In this document: positions 38,334-48,152 of the stretch, piece after piece
Position numbering within the stretch: position 1 is the first letter of the stretch
Layout: every line of letters begins with the position of its first letter
Assembly (NCBI RefSeq): GCF_047663525.1
Contig: NC_092588.1
Location: 42,662,001-42,726,000 of the forward strand
DNA: 64,000 bases
Reading direction: 5' to 3'
DNA from: Anas platyrhynchos
Lineage: Eukaryota > Chordata > Aves > Anseriformes > Anatidae
Program-made: the position numbers and the translations under genes
Notes under the pieces: model-generated
Seen by the model: only the letters and a program-made list of their open reading frames with translations
Told to the model about the DNA's origin: nothing
Database searches by the model: none

Positions 38334-39921
38334 AGTCTCCAGACTTCACTACAAGGGCTAAGAAGAGGGCAGCGCAGTGATGAGTTTCTCTCCCATCTCA
38401 TGACAGCCAGTATATCAGTACCTGGTGGCTCAAAGGCAGAAAACCAGTGTCTACCTTTATAATCTAACAGTCAGGCCACTGATACATCAGCCCTGCCTCC
38501 ATACCTCAGCAACTTCTCAGCCTCCAGAGACACTTGGACACAGCCTTCTTATAAGTGTAACTGAAGACACCATCTGGCCTGCACAACTTTTTCCACTGGC
38601 AATAACAGATTACTACTTACCAGCCTTGCAAATCAGGTTAAGAGAATTTTGTTAGAGTTCTGTAAGAAAAACAATGAAACCTGCTGCATGAAATACGTAT
38701 CTGAAATACATATATATTTATATAAAATGGAATCTTCTGTATGAAAATATGTAGATTTCTTTGAGAAGAAAACTGCTTAAAGTAAGCATCCTTCCCTTGC
38801 CCACTGAAAATCCTGAAACAATAAAGCCCCTTCAAAAAGAAAAAAAAAAGATCTTAAAATTAAAGTTTCAAGAATAATAAGAAAATTCCAAACATCAGCA
38901 TCACCAGAGCAACTTCCCACCAGTCAAGTTGCACATATTTAGCATTTTTCTACTTTACTCTCCCTTGTTACATATAAAACCTCAATGCTGCTAAAGAAAT
39001 TACGTTTTGTTATTAATGCATATTAAGTGCATATTAATGCACTTTATAGCATACAATATGTTATACAAAATAAATAATGTGGCACAGTAAATATGTTTTG
39101 CTTTCGATTTGGCCACTTTAATATATTAAAGTCTGCTTCTTATTACCCCTTCAATATTTTTTCCAAAGAAAAAACTCTTAATGAAGTAATATATAAAAAT
39201 AAGACCTATTTTACTAACAGAGCATGTATTGGTTTCTGATGCCATTAAACATTCCCATAAGAATTGTATCAGGTGACTGAAACCAGCCCATAGTAGCCAC
39301 ATTACTTCTGAGGTCATGTAGAATTATGGACACTAACCTGGTCCTACCTGTCAACCTTAAATCCTCTTGAGCTTCAGATGATATTAGTTTAATCCACACA
39401 GTAACTGTCTAGTTAATTAGCTTGTAAGTAATAGAAAGCTGCAGTAATTTTACTTTACACAATAAACAAAAGCTGTGCTCATGTTAACAACAGATAAATG
39501 CAGAGCTGTCCTACACATGAGTGTGTAGGTTAACGTAAGTTCTGCTTGCTTAAAGAACACAAAAACACTCCAGTAACAGTGAAAATTACAGGTTTGGAAC
39601 TTTACCAGTTTATCAAAATATTCAATACCAATGGTTTCATTCTACAGACCAGGACACATCTTCACTTCAAAAAGAATAAAGGCTTTATCATTTTCCATAA
39701 TAGCTCCCAGTCAGGACTGCACCTACTGTACCTAAGCACACAAAGACGTGTTTGGCATGCTTAGCTCTCACCTGCCTGAAGGACAGTGAGCAGTCCTGTG
39801 AAAGTCACATGGATTATGGAAAGTTAGACAGAAACAGCGTGCGAGACAGCAACTTGATGCCTCTGAATCTTATAGGCAAGGTTGGAGATGGACTCCCCCA
39901 TCTCCCCACTTAAGATTGGGG

Positions 39922-39925
<4 letters not shown>

Positions 39926-39957
<32 letters not shown>
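39926..39957. repeat. A32 homopolymer
   Basis: Thirty-two consecutive A, the longest homopolymer in the window, about 230 bp left of the CpG island. A T/C-rich stretch follows (39968-40000). No retrocopy body is recognisable upstream of it. Confidence 0.9.
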
Positions 39958-39960
<3 letters not shown>

Positions 39961-40737
39961 TCAACAGTCTTTTTTCTTTCTTTCTTTTTTTCTTCTTTCA
40001 TGTAATTAAATTATAAGACCTTGTTTATTGACCGCAGTGAAACAAAGTGTTTTTAGCATGCCAGTCTTGCAGTCTGGTTGCCCTAATCACTCATGTTACT
40101 GCTTGAAAACGCACAGACAACACTACTATTTATTTTATTTTTTTTAATTTAATAGATATGCCCTGAATTCCCGATTTCTCGTGTGATGACTGTGAAGGGG
40201 GGGGGCGAAGGAAGGAAGAGTAGTCAGCAGAAAAGTTGCTTCTTTTGCGGAGCGCTCCCTCGCACAGTACCGCGACAGGGGAGTAATAGGTTTCCACTGA
40301 ACTTCTGGGGGACGCTCCAGAGCGCCCAGCTCCTGAAACAACCCACAACCCTCCATCTCCGTAGGGAGCCATCCCTCGGCAGCCGGTCCCGTGAGCGAGA
40401 GCCCCTTACCACCACGGCGGCCCCGGGAAGGCGAAGCGCCCCGGTAGACCCGCAGCAGACGAAGCAAGCTCTCGCCCCGGGCCACCCCCATCCCCCAGGG
40501 TGAAAACATACCGAGGCGGCCACGATCCGTCTGCTGCCTCCTCCCGCTAGTAAAACACCCGGCACCCCAGGGCTGGGCGGCAGCGGAGCGCCGCGTTAAG
40601 AAACAGGCTGCTCGCAGGGTCAGGAAGCAAGCCCCCAAACAAGCCCACCCGCCTCGCCGACCGGGGCGGAGGCGGCCTCCGCGCCCCGCCCCGGTGCGCC
40701 CCGCCCGGCCCGGCCGCCCCCGCGCCACCCCTTTTAC

Positions 40738-40830
40738 CTGCCCGCTTCGGAGCGCCGCGCTCCTACTACCGGGCGGGAGGCGTGCCCGTAGCGGTGGGGA
40801 GGCACAAAGTTTCACCGCAAAACTTTGAGG
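40738..40830 (-). other. CHST9: Candidate CHST9 non-coding exon 1 (right limit uncertain)
   Basis: On the minus strand the sequence CGAAGCGGGCAG|GTAAAAGG gives a near-consensus splice donor, with the exon's last base at 40738 and GT at 40737-40736. A leader exon ending here would join the acceptor at 34343 across a 6.4-kb intron. The 5' limit at 40830 is only a placeholder because no start-site motif fixes it. A competing donor (CTCG|GTATGT, exon end 40512) could give a longer or alternative first exon. Confidence 0.45.
40805..40827. repeat. Inverted repeat at the presumed promoter
   Basis: CAAAGTTT (40805-40812) and AAACTTTG (40820-40827) flank a 7-base loop at the right part of the CpG island, next to candidate exon 1. 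Confidence 0.85.
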
Positions 40831-40910
40831 ATGGGGAGGCTGGGGTGGGGCCCCCGCCTGAAGGGGGGGGAACCCCGCTGGCGCCTTGGGGGGTGAATCT
40901 CGGTGAGGGC

Positions 40911-40920
40911 AGGTAAATGC
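40911..40920 (+). promoter_or_regulatory. Divergent splice-donor-like site on the CpG island edge
   Basis: The plus strand reads GAGGGCAG|GTAAATG, with AG at 40911-40912 and GT at 40913-40914. It resembles a splice donor facing away from CHST9. CpG-island promoters often fire in both directions, and an antisense transcript is annotated at the mammalian CHST9/AQP4 locus, so a divergent non-coding exon is plausible. No downstream plus-strand coding exon is recognised. The transcript itself is inference. Confidence 0.3.
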
Positions 40921-43235
40921 CGTGTTTGCTCACCCGCTTGCCCTCTCCTCCGCCTGTGTGTCTGCAAAACCTGTGTCATTAAACAAAGAGCTTCTCGCCG
41001 TTCCTGCCTCAGAACGCCCCTGAGATTAAGCGCTTTGCTAACAGGTTTTGTTTGCTGTTACATATCCAGAGGTAGGTTCTCCCAAAGCCAGCAAATAAAC
41101 GCGTCTAAGCTGCCAGGTAGAGGCAAGTCATAGCTGGAGTTAGCTACCGAAACAGGTAGTATTCCAAAGTAAAAACTTTGTCATCTGTGGGAGACACTGT
41201 GATAGATAAAAATATTTAACTAGTGTTTCTTAACACTTCAGATGTGCTTTGCAAACATTATCAGCTTATTGTGACAATAGTCCAGCCGTGCAGACAAATG
41301 ATATTGTCTCTCTTTAACTGGCACGTTGCTTCACTTATGTTTTTTTCAAGGACATGCTCTAGTTCCTGCTTGTAATGGGGTAAACACAGAGGAGCTCTGA
41401 TTTTCTAGAGATATTCTCAAGCCAATTTTATACAGCTCTCTCCCCTTCAGGCATTTCACTTCATTGCTAGACTGCATGTTCCTAGAATTACTCCCTGTAT
41501 TACAGACCCATTGCTCACTTACAGCACAAGCCCTTTCTTGATATAACAGTAACATATCTTCACATTTTTGCACATCTTTTATTTTAAAAGCTATCAAACC
41601 ATCTTGTGCACTGTTACAGCTAGCACACAGGGATCACTTCTCCAATCAACCAAGCACAACCAACTTTGACATGAAGATGAACATCACCAACCAGCTCAAG
41701 ACAGTGGTTCAGAGCTGGTAATAAAGAGCTGTGTGCTGCTTTGATTTCAACGGGGGGTTAACAAAGCAGAGTGTAATTACCCCAACCAGAGCTTAGACAC
41801 TGGGGATAACGCACATTCAAAGAAAAGTGCTTCAGGGTCTGAAGCAACCAAAGGCAGCCAATACCTGTGCACAGCATTGTTCCTTATGGGTTTCCAAACC
41901 AGGCATTAAGCCAGCCTGCTCCTGCTTAGTCTGAGTTGTGTGAGTACATATTGCCTCACCCACAGTACTGTAAATTTTATCTCTTATCTCACTCAAGGAC
42001 CTCCCTAGTCACAGTTCATTATAGAGGTTAGCAGCTGAGAGCAAATCCAGAGAGCAAAGATGTTTCATTCTTATTCTTTAAAGCCAGCCATCGATCCACT
42101 TTTAAAGTTCTGGTGAGTAAAAGCAGTCCCTTGCACTGCCACACGTGCAGCTTGTCTGGCTCCCTGGTACAAATAAACAGAGGGGGAGGAGGGATGGAAA
42201 TTGGTTTAATAGCAGAATATGCCAATTTTTTGCTATTTCACAAGAGTTGAGCATGTTTCCCCTTTTAGGCAACCTGACAGGTGTACAATGTTATGATAAC
42301 CATCTGCCCTAACAAAAAATGCATCCTCACTTTTAAATTCTATACCTGTTAGTCACTCATGGCCAGTGAGATTTTAGAGAAAAACAACATGTCTCCTGAA
42401 TTTTAGTTTCCTGAGATATTATGCTCTGAAAATTGTAATGAAGGTCATTGAAGCTTCTAATAAGGCAATACAGATTAACCTTAGGAGTATTGTAGATTTA
42501 ATTTCACTCAATAAATACATGCTGCAAGCGTATTTCTTCAGATTGATCTACTCACGGGCTGTACCCATCAACTGATTAAAGTTATATATAACACTGAAAA
42601 GATCAGATGTCTTGATTTTTTTTTGTTCAGTTAAAGGAATAAATTAACTGCTTTGGGATAAATCCAAGTCTCATTTTACAATTCAATAAAAAAAGAAGTA
42701 CTTTTAGTTTATATAATACTTGTTCCACTACAGGTTCTTCCAGTGCAGAGGACATATTCCAACGATGTATTTAAGAACCTTTACAAGATTAAAAATGCAA
42801 CATGCTGGTGAAATTAGACACTGAATTAGGAAGCTTATTAACTGCATAAATGTAATCAGCACCTTCTGAAGCCTGACACATAGAAAAAAAGAAATGAATT
42901 ACAAAAGGGTGGCGTCAGTCTGTCTGAGTCAGCTGGACTGCTACAGAGCTAGTGACTGCTTCAGAAAACCTATACTACTCAGGTTTCTGCATGTTTCTTC
43001 TATATGTGCTTCCTGCAGACGGCAGCTCAATGGTTAAAGTAACAAAATAATCACCTAATGGGAGTGAGATAGTGGTGATGGTGGTGATGCTACTCACAGT
43101 AATATGAGTAGTCATTGCAGTTACAGAAGAAAGATAACAGGTTGTGAACTGAAAATGAAACCTGCCCAAAATTACAGTTCATGTTGCTGAAATAAATACA
43201 TCCTTACAGTAAAACCAAGTAGACTCTTTAAGCAT

Positions 43236-43359
43236 GTTTTCTATGTTTTCATAAAAATAAGTATTTTATCATAATGAAGGTGATTAGCATTTTATCATAA
43301 CAAAGGTGTCTTTTACTTGAGGGCTTAAACCGTTTTCTATGTTTTCATAGAAAACATAG
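43236..43359. repeat. Cluster of short direct repeats plus hairpin
   Basis: An 18-bp string (GTTTTCTATGTTTTCATA) occurs exactly at 43236-43253 and 43332-43349. Between them TTTTATCATAA-(A/T)GAAGGTG-like sequence occurs twice (about 43264 and 43291). The right copy of the 18-mer flows into a perfect inverted repeat with 10-bp arms and a 3-base loop (43337-43359). A 46-bp part is repeated at 43945-43990. Confidence 0.85.
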
Positions 43360-43944
43360 TGCTCAATAGTGACAGCCATGGAGGAAAGTTTGGTGTGGGA
43401 TGAGGTCAGTTACCTGCATTCGCTAGTTCTCTGTGCTGGTGCATACTGTGTTAGCCCCCCATATACCCCGTGGGTGTTCAGATCATTTCCCCATAAGATG
43501 TGAGACAGAAACCATGTGTGCCATTGTTGTGAACTGCCAGGAAATCCCTTGCTCTAACTTAACTTTCCATGCAGCTCAAATGTCAAGTTTCCAGTTGACA
43601 TTTTTCAGTTTTTAGCAAAGCTAGCTCAGCCACCTACACATGTATACACATTTTAAAGAATCAGAAGTCACAGATTTTTATTTTTAAGAAAACTTTAATA
43701 TAAAATGCATGACTCAGGTATCAGATGTGAAAAAGCTGTGCGTTTGGCCTGATCATTTTCCAAAGGGGAAGGATTAGACCTTCAGATATTTCTAGTTTAG
43801 GCAAATTCATTCCACTATTCCACTATAGTGCCACTATCATTTACCTCACTAAATTTCAGCATGGACCACACCAGTATTGCATCTTTCCGTGGTGTGTGCT
43901 GTATATTGATATAGATCCAATTATAGAAGCCTTTGGTGATTAAA

Positions 43945-43990
43945 AGCATTTTATCATAATGAAGGTGTCTTTTACTCGAGGGCATAAACC
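43945..43990 (+). repeat. Second copy of a 46-bp repeat found at 43286-43331
   Basis: The two 46-bp segments start AGCATTTTATCATAA and end in TAAACC; I count four mismatches. The similarity extends a little left (GGTGATTA before AGCAT, with a two-base insertion here). The copies are about 660 bp apart in direct orientation. Confidence 0.9.
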
Positions 43991-44603
43991 ATTCAGCAAG
44001 TACTTCTATTTTAATTCCTTGAGCTTTTTTAATTTTCAGCTAATTAGCTAGAAATACACCACCTACAACATTCTCCTTTTCTCAGTTCGGAGGCTAAAAT
44101 TTGCCTCTAGAAAGCATTGCTATGGGGCATTTGCTTGTTTATTTAAAATGAAGAAAAAAAAAAAAGCCTGCTAGAAGCTTGGTATAAAATTCATTTGCTC
44201 AGTAACTGCTATGCTGGGGTAATTAACAAAGCCTTTCAAAGCAAGTTGTGTGCTCATTCAAAAATATTAGGCAATTCAAATTGCCTGTTCTTCGGCTATT
44301 AAAAAGTTTCATTTTTTAAGAAGTATCTTAAAAAGAAAAAAGAAAAAGAATAAACAAAACAAGAACTCCACAACTTGACTTAAATACTTCAGTATGTTAA
44401 CTGGGAAGCTATTTAATGGGCTCCAGTCTCAAAGGAAGGCCAAAAGAGAACAGTAGTTGCCATCTTTTTACTGAAGGCTAGTGTGTTATCTTACCCTAAT
44501 TCTAAAATGTTCTTCAAATGGCAGCTACTATCATGTCAAGTGCTGCACTGCTGGAAAATGCCTCAGGATGTCCTGAAAATTGATTTTTTTGAAAAAGGGG
44601 AAT

Positions 44604-44626
44604 CCATTCTTTATATAAAAGAATGG
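44604..44626. repeat. Perfect inverted repeat, 9-bp arms
   Basis: CCATTCTTT at 44604-44612 pairs with AAAGAATGG at 44618-44626 around a 5-base ATATA loop. No gene context explains it. Confidence 0.85.
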
Positions 44627-44725
44627 CGTCTTCCAGACACAGGTGTGTCCAGGAAGGTTAAGAGTATCTCCTGTTCTTTTAATCCCCTTGTGCTAGCACT
44701 GGTGAGCACGGTATTTCTATATTCT

Positions 44726-44748
44726 CATGTATCATTATATGATACATG
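44726..44748. repeat. Perfect inverted repeat, 10-bp arms
   Basis: CATGTATCAT (44726-44735) and ATGATACATG (44739-44748) flank a TAT loop. It is followed at once by TACAATTGT-GAG-ACAATTGTGTA, a second near-palindromic segment. Confidence 0.85.
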
Positions 44749-44850
44749 TACAATTGTGAGACAATTGTGTACAAAAGTGAGAGAGAGGTTGTGGTGTTTA
44801 GCTGCCTAGCACGGTAAAACCACCACAACAATTTAGATCAAACGTTTTGT

Positions 44851-44975
44851 AGTCTCCATCCTTGCAGGTTTTCAACACAAGACTAAATAAAACCCTGAGC
44901 AACATGGCCTGATCCCATAGCCTTGTGCTGGAGGTTGGATTACAGGCCTCCTGTACTACCATCCTACTTGAGTGC
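44851..44975 (+). mobile_element. Possible old CR1 3'UTR remnant
   Basis: The string GTCTCCATCCTTGCAGGTTTTCAACAC, read in parts, followed by CCTGAGCAACATGGCCTGAT and GGAGGTTGGATTACAGG, matches the order of landmarks in a CR1 3'UTR (SVEC CATCCTTGGAG...CCTGGGCAACCTG...GGTTGGACTAGATGA). It is diverged and lacks the terminal repeat, so the call is tentative. Confidence 0.55.
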
Positions 44976-45073
44976 AGTCTTCCTGGACAGACCATCTGAA
45001 AACCTGGAGGTCACAGTTTCACCAAATATTAGTTCTCTCACTCTGATGATTGCTAACCTACTCCTGAATCACA

Positions 45074-45103
45074 GAATGAATGAATGAATGAATGAATGAA
45101 TGA
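45074..45103. repeat. (GAAT)n microsatellite
   Basis: About seven perfect GAAT units in the upstream flank. Confidence 0.95.
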
Positions 45104-46321
45104 GGTCCTTACCAAGCATCAGAAGGTTGGTTTTCTATTGAAATGAGGTTTGTGAAAGAAGGACATTCCTCTGGAAGCCTTCATCATTTTCATGAGAAAA
45201 TTCCAAGAAAGAACTGTTTTTCCAGGGCTTTTGAACAGTAACTGTAAAAGCTATGTAACTTGATAATTTCTATTCTGCCTACTTCTATAAAAAAGGGGGT
45301 GTTTATCTTTGTTCTCTGAAATAATGCTTGATTATGGTACCTCCTAGAGAATAATAGCTTATTGTTAGAGTGCCTAACTGGGAGACAGTCTCTTTGGTGT
45401 TTCAGTTATGGGTATTGTGGTGTTCACACAAAATTAATTGGGAATTTCATAACTGTTTGATTTTAATGCCTTTTTAAACGTCTTAAAGGATGCATTCTAT
45501 GTTTTGTTTTGTTTTAATCTTTTTTTGTTGTTATTTTCCTTTTTACTTATAGAATATTAACAAATAGTCTTTATCTTCTTTTATATAAAATCTGTATTTC
45601 TTAGCTACAACTGATTGCTCTTAGACATTATACAGTTTTTAAAAATGTCATAGAGCAATTTTATTGTCTTTTATATAATTACTTAAAGTCAGAGAAGAAA
45701 AATCTGACTATTATGCGTTGGTCACTACACATCCCCTAAATGTGATACAAACAAAATCCCCTTTCTCACAACAGCTGCCTTGATAGAAGAAAGTTCTGCA
45801 CTGATTCAACATCTGTTGACAAGCTGTCTATATAAATCGACAGAGAAACAAACTGATACATGCAACTGAGTGTGCCTCCAAAGTGATTCACAATCTGTTG
45901 AAACAAGACACCATAACATTAAATATGTCATTCTAGTGTTAGTGTTATGGTTCCTCTTCCATCCTAAAATACCTGAAATAAAGAGCAGAAATATGGTGAC
46001 ATGACAATCTGGCAGCTGAAGCACAGATAAAGGACAATTGAATGAAATGAAACACTACACAGTTATATTTACCAGAGTCAGCACTGTATTACATGTTGAA
46101 AGTTTGCATTTCTTATTAGGACCAATGGATATATTTTGAACCCATTCTGACAGCCTGGATTCAAACACTGAGCAAACTATGACATTACAGTATTCATATA
46201 TGTCAGGAAAAAAAATAACTGAGTAATTTTAGGGCAAAGGAGGGTGGAAAATAAAATAAAGACTAGGCAGATTGACATCCAGACACTGTATAGGAGAGAG
46301 ATCAAAAGGAAACTACATTAT

Positions 46322-46350
46322 TTATGTATGTATTTATTTATTTATTTTAA
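46322..46350. repeat. (TATG)/(TTTA)n simple repeat
   Basis: TATG units pass into TTTA units. Confidence 0.85.
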
Positions 46351-48112
46351 TCTAATGTGATATTAGTCTGAAATGTTTGGTCATTGTGTAATGATTCATA
46401 TGTGGCCAAGTGTCAGCACTGTACTATGCGTTTGCACCTCCTCAAGGTATTATTACTGAGGAAATTATCTAAGGAAAACTAAGGCAAATACACCATACTG
46501 GATGTAGGATGGATGCTAGTTAGCCTAAGATTTGGAAGCAATTTCGTTACTCATCACATGCTTCCCTTCAGCTAGAAGTTGGGATATATATAAAACAAAG
46601 AAAAAAAAATGGTTTTGAGGGGGCATAACCAAGAGGGGCCTATTATTGCCTGAATTCTGCCAAAGAAATATTCTCACAGCTGGGTTTTTAGATGGAGATA
46701 TTACACTGAAACAATGGTGATTGCTCTGGTGGGCCATCTTCTTTTAGCTATAAACTTTTAGACTAATTACTATGCTAATGTTGCTAGTTCTGTTGGCAAT
46801 ATTTGATGGAATTGACCATCATGTGGTGCTGAATAAAGCTGCGTGTCTCATGCTCTTATCCTTCCTCCTAGCGAGATCATTGTTTAGAATTATGTGTGTT
46901 CCTGGTTCTGTGAACACCCTCACATATTAAAACCTCAGGACTGGGAGACTGGATGGATAGGAGGGTCAACAGCATGCATGGACAATTAAACTCTGTATCT
47001 TCATAACAGTTTAATCAAGACTTCCATTACTTTATGCACTAAAAGGAACAGTAGCCAAGGAAAACTAAATGTGCCTCTAATCTTGGAGTATTTGAAGCAG
47101 AGATTTGGAAAGAGCTGTTTCAGCTCAGACTGGGAACTAAGCTTGGAGCTATTCTGGAAGCATGAGTGATCGCAGAAAGTTTTCTAACCTAAGGGATTTC
47201 CATCCTGTCACACACACACAGCCATATTTCCTGCCTTCAGGCTCCACTATTGCAAAATGCTGCAGAAGAAAGTGCAAGTGAACACCACGGTGATGCCCCA
47301 GGAACATAAAGTCTTAGCAAATCTCACAGGTTTCCTGGTAATTTCCCTTGGCTCAGCTCAGTTCAATAAATCATGCTGTCCAGGATTTAGCTTATTTTCT
47401 CTCTACTAATTAGGTTCCTCAGAAAGGTTTTTCTTTATTTTTAGGAAACTTCTTGCAACCAAGTCTGAATTTTCCCCTTACTGATTTCATGCCCTTTTCT
47501 TCTTATTCTGTCCCCAAAAAGGACACAGAATAACTCCCTACCTTCTTTATGGTAACCTATTATATGGTGAAACATTGCTTCCTACTAAGGAAACTTTGAA
47601 TTAAACTTTGAATTCTGCAATGAGTTTCTCTTATTCATGATTCCAGTGTAAGCAATGTTCTTTCTTTACCTCACTATTACCTATAGAACAAATGCGGTTT
47701 CATCAAAGACAGTTTAATGACCCACTCCCCTTGTCAGTTCTTTCTTCAGAATTTTGACTGCTGAACTTTTCCAGACAGTATCACAGTTTTCCATCTCGCC
47801 ATCCTTGGAATTAAATTTAAGAATACATGATAATTAACTTGGGACAAATTATAACCTTCCACAAGTGCACTCATGCAGTGTTTCCTTTGCTACAGACTAT
47901 TCCTTGTCTGGAAAGGGAAATATGATCTAATATCCCATTCATGAGAGAATCTAAAACAATTTTAGCATTCATCTTCATATTGGAAAAATACCCATGTGCA
48001 CAATTAAACACTTTCTAACTATCATTGGAACTATAGCATATTCTTGGGTGAATTTCCTAGTACGCACCAGATCTGAAATGGAAAGGTTATTTTTATTTAT
48101 TTTAGCTTGGCT

Positions 48113-48152
48113 TTATTATTATTATTATTATATTTATTTATTTATTTATTTA
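48113..48152. repeat. (TTA)n/(TTTA)n microsatellite
   Basis: About six TTA units followed by about five TTTA units. Confidence 0.9.

Larger units (their letters stand above)
34344..40189 (-). other. CHST9: CHST9 intron 1 (inferred)
   Basis: The region is AT-rich and non-coding, between the first coding exon and the CpG island. It holds a T15 tract near 35411, an A17 tract near 35880, a 28-bp tandem duplication (38278-38333), AT-rich palindromic sequence around 39010-39060 and an A32 tract (39926-39957) followed by a pyrimidine-rich stretch (39968-40000). No mobile element or coding exon was recognised. Confidence 0.6.
40190..40925. promoter_or_regulatory. CHST9: CpG island, likely CHST9 promoter
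   Basis: About 0.7 kb of GC-rich, CpG-dense DNA stands in otherwise AT-rich sequence. It contains repeated GC boxes (CCCCGCCC and GGGGCGG around 40660-40710), no TATA box that I can place, and splice donors pointing outward on both strands. It lies 6 kb upstream of the first CHST9 coding exon in the right orientation to be its promoter. It is the only such island in the window. An 8-bp-arm inverted repeat (40805-40827) lies just upstream of or within the presumed exon 1. Assignment to CHST9 is inference from position and splice signals; the start site is not visible. Confidence 0.75.
40926..44850. other. Upstream flank of CHST9, no gene
   Basis: Non-coding DNA right of the CpG island. It has no supported exon. 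Notable content is a cluster of short direct repeats (43236-43349 and 43945-43990) and perfect hairpins (43337-43359, 44604-44626 and 44726-44748). A (GTGATG)-like stretch lies near 43071-43090. The 108-codon open frame at 44483-44809 crosses the hairpins and looks like chance. Confidence 0.5.

Noticed and set aside
39926..39957. A32 tract as the poly(A) tail of a processed retrocopy
   Set aside because: The preceding few hundred bases contain no recognisable coding or transcript-like sequence and no flanking target duplication was seen. A simple homopolymer is the simpler reading.
40144..40815. A 223-codon minus-strand open frame through the CpG island, the longest in the window
   Set aside because: It starts at GTG, not ATG, is rich in Arg/Gly/Ala as expected of stop-poor GC-rich DNA, has no recognisable domain, and runs across two good splice donors. 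It is best read as a by-product of base composition.
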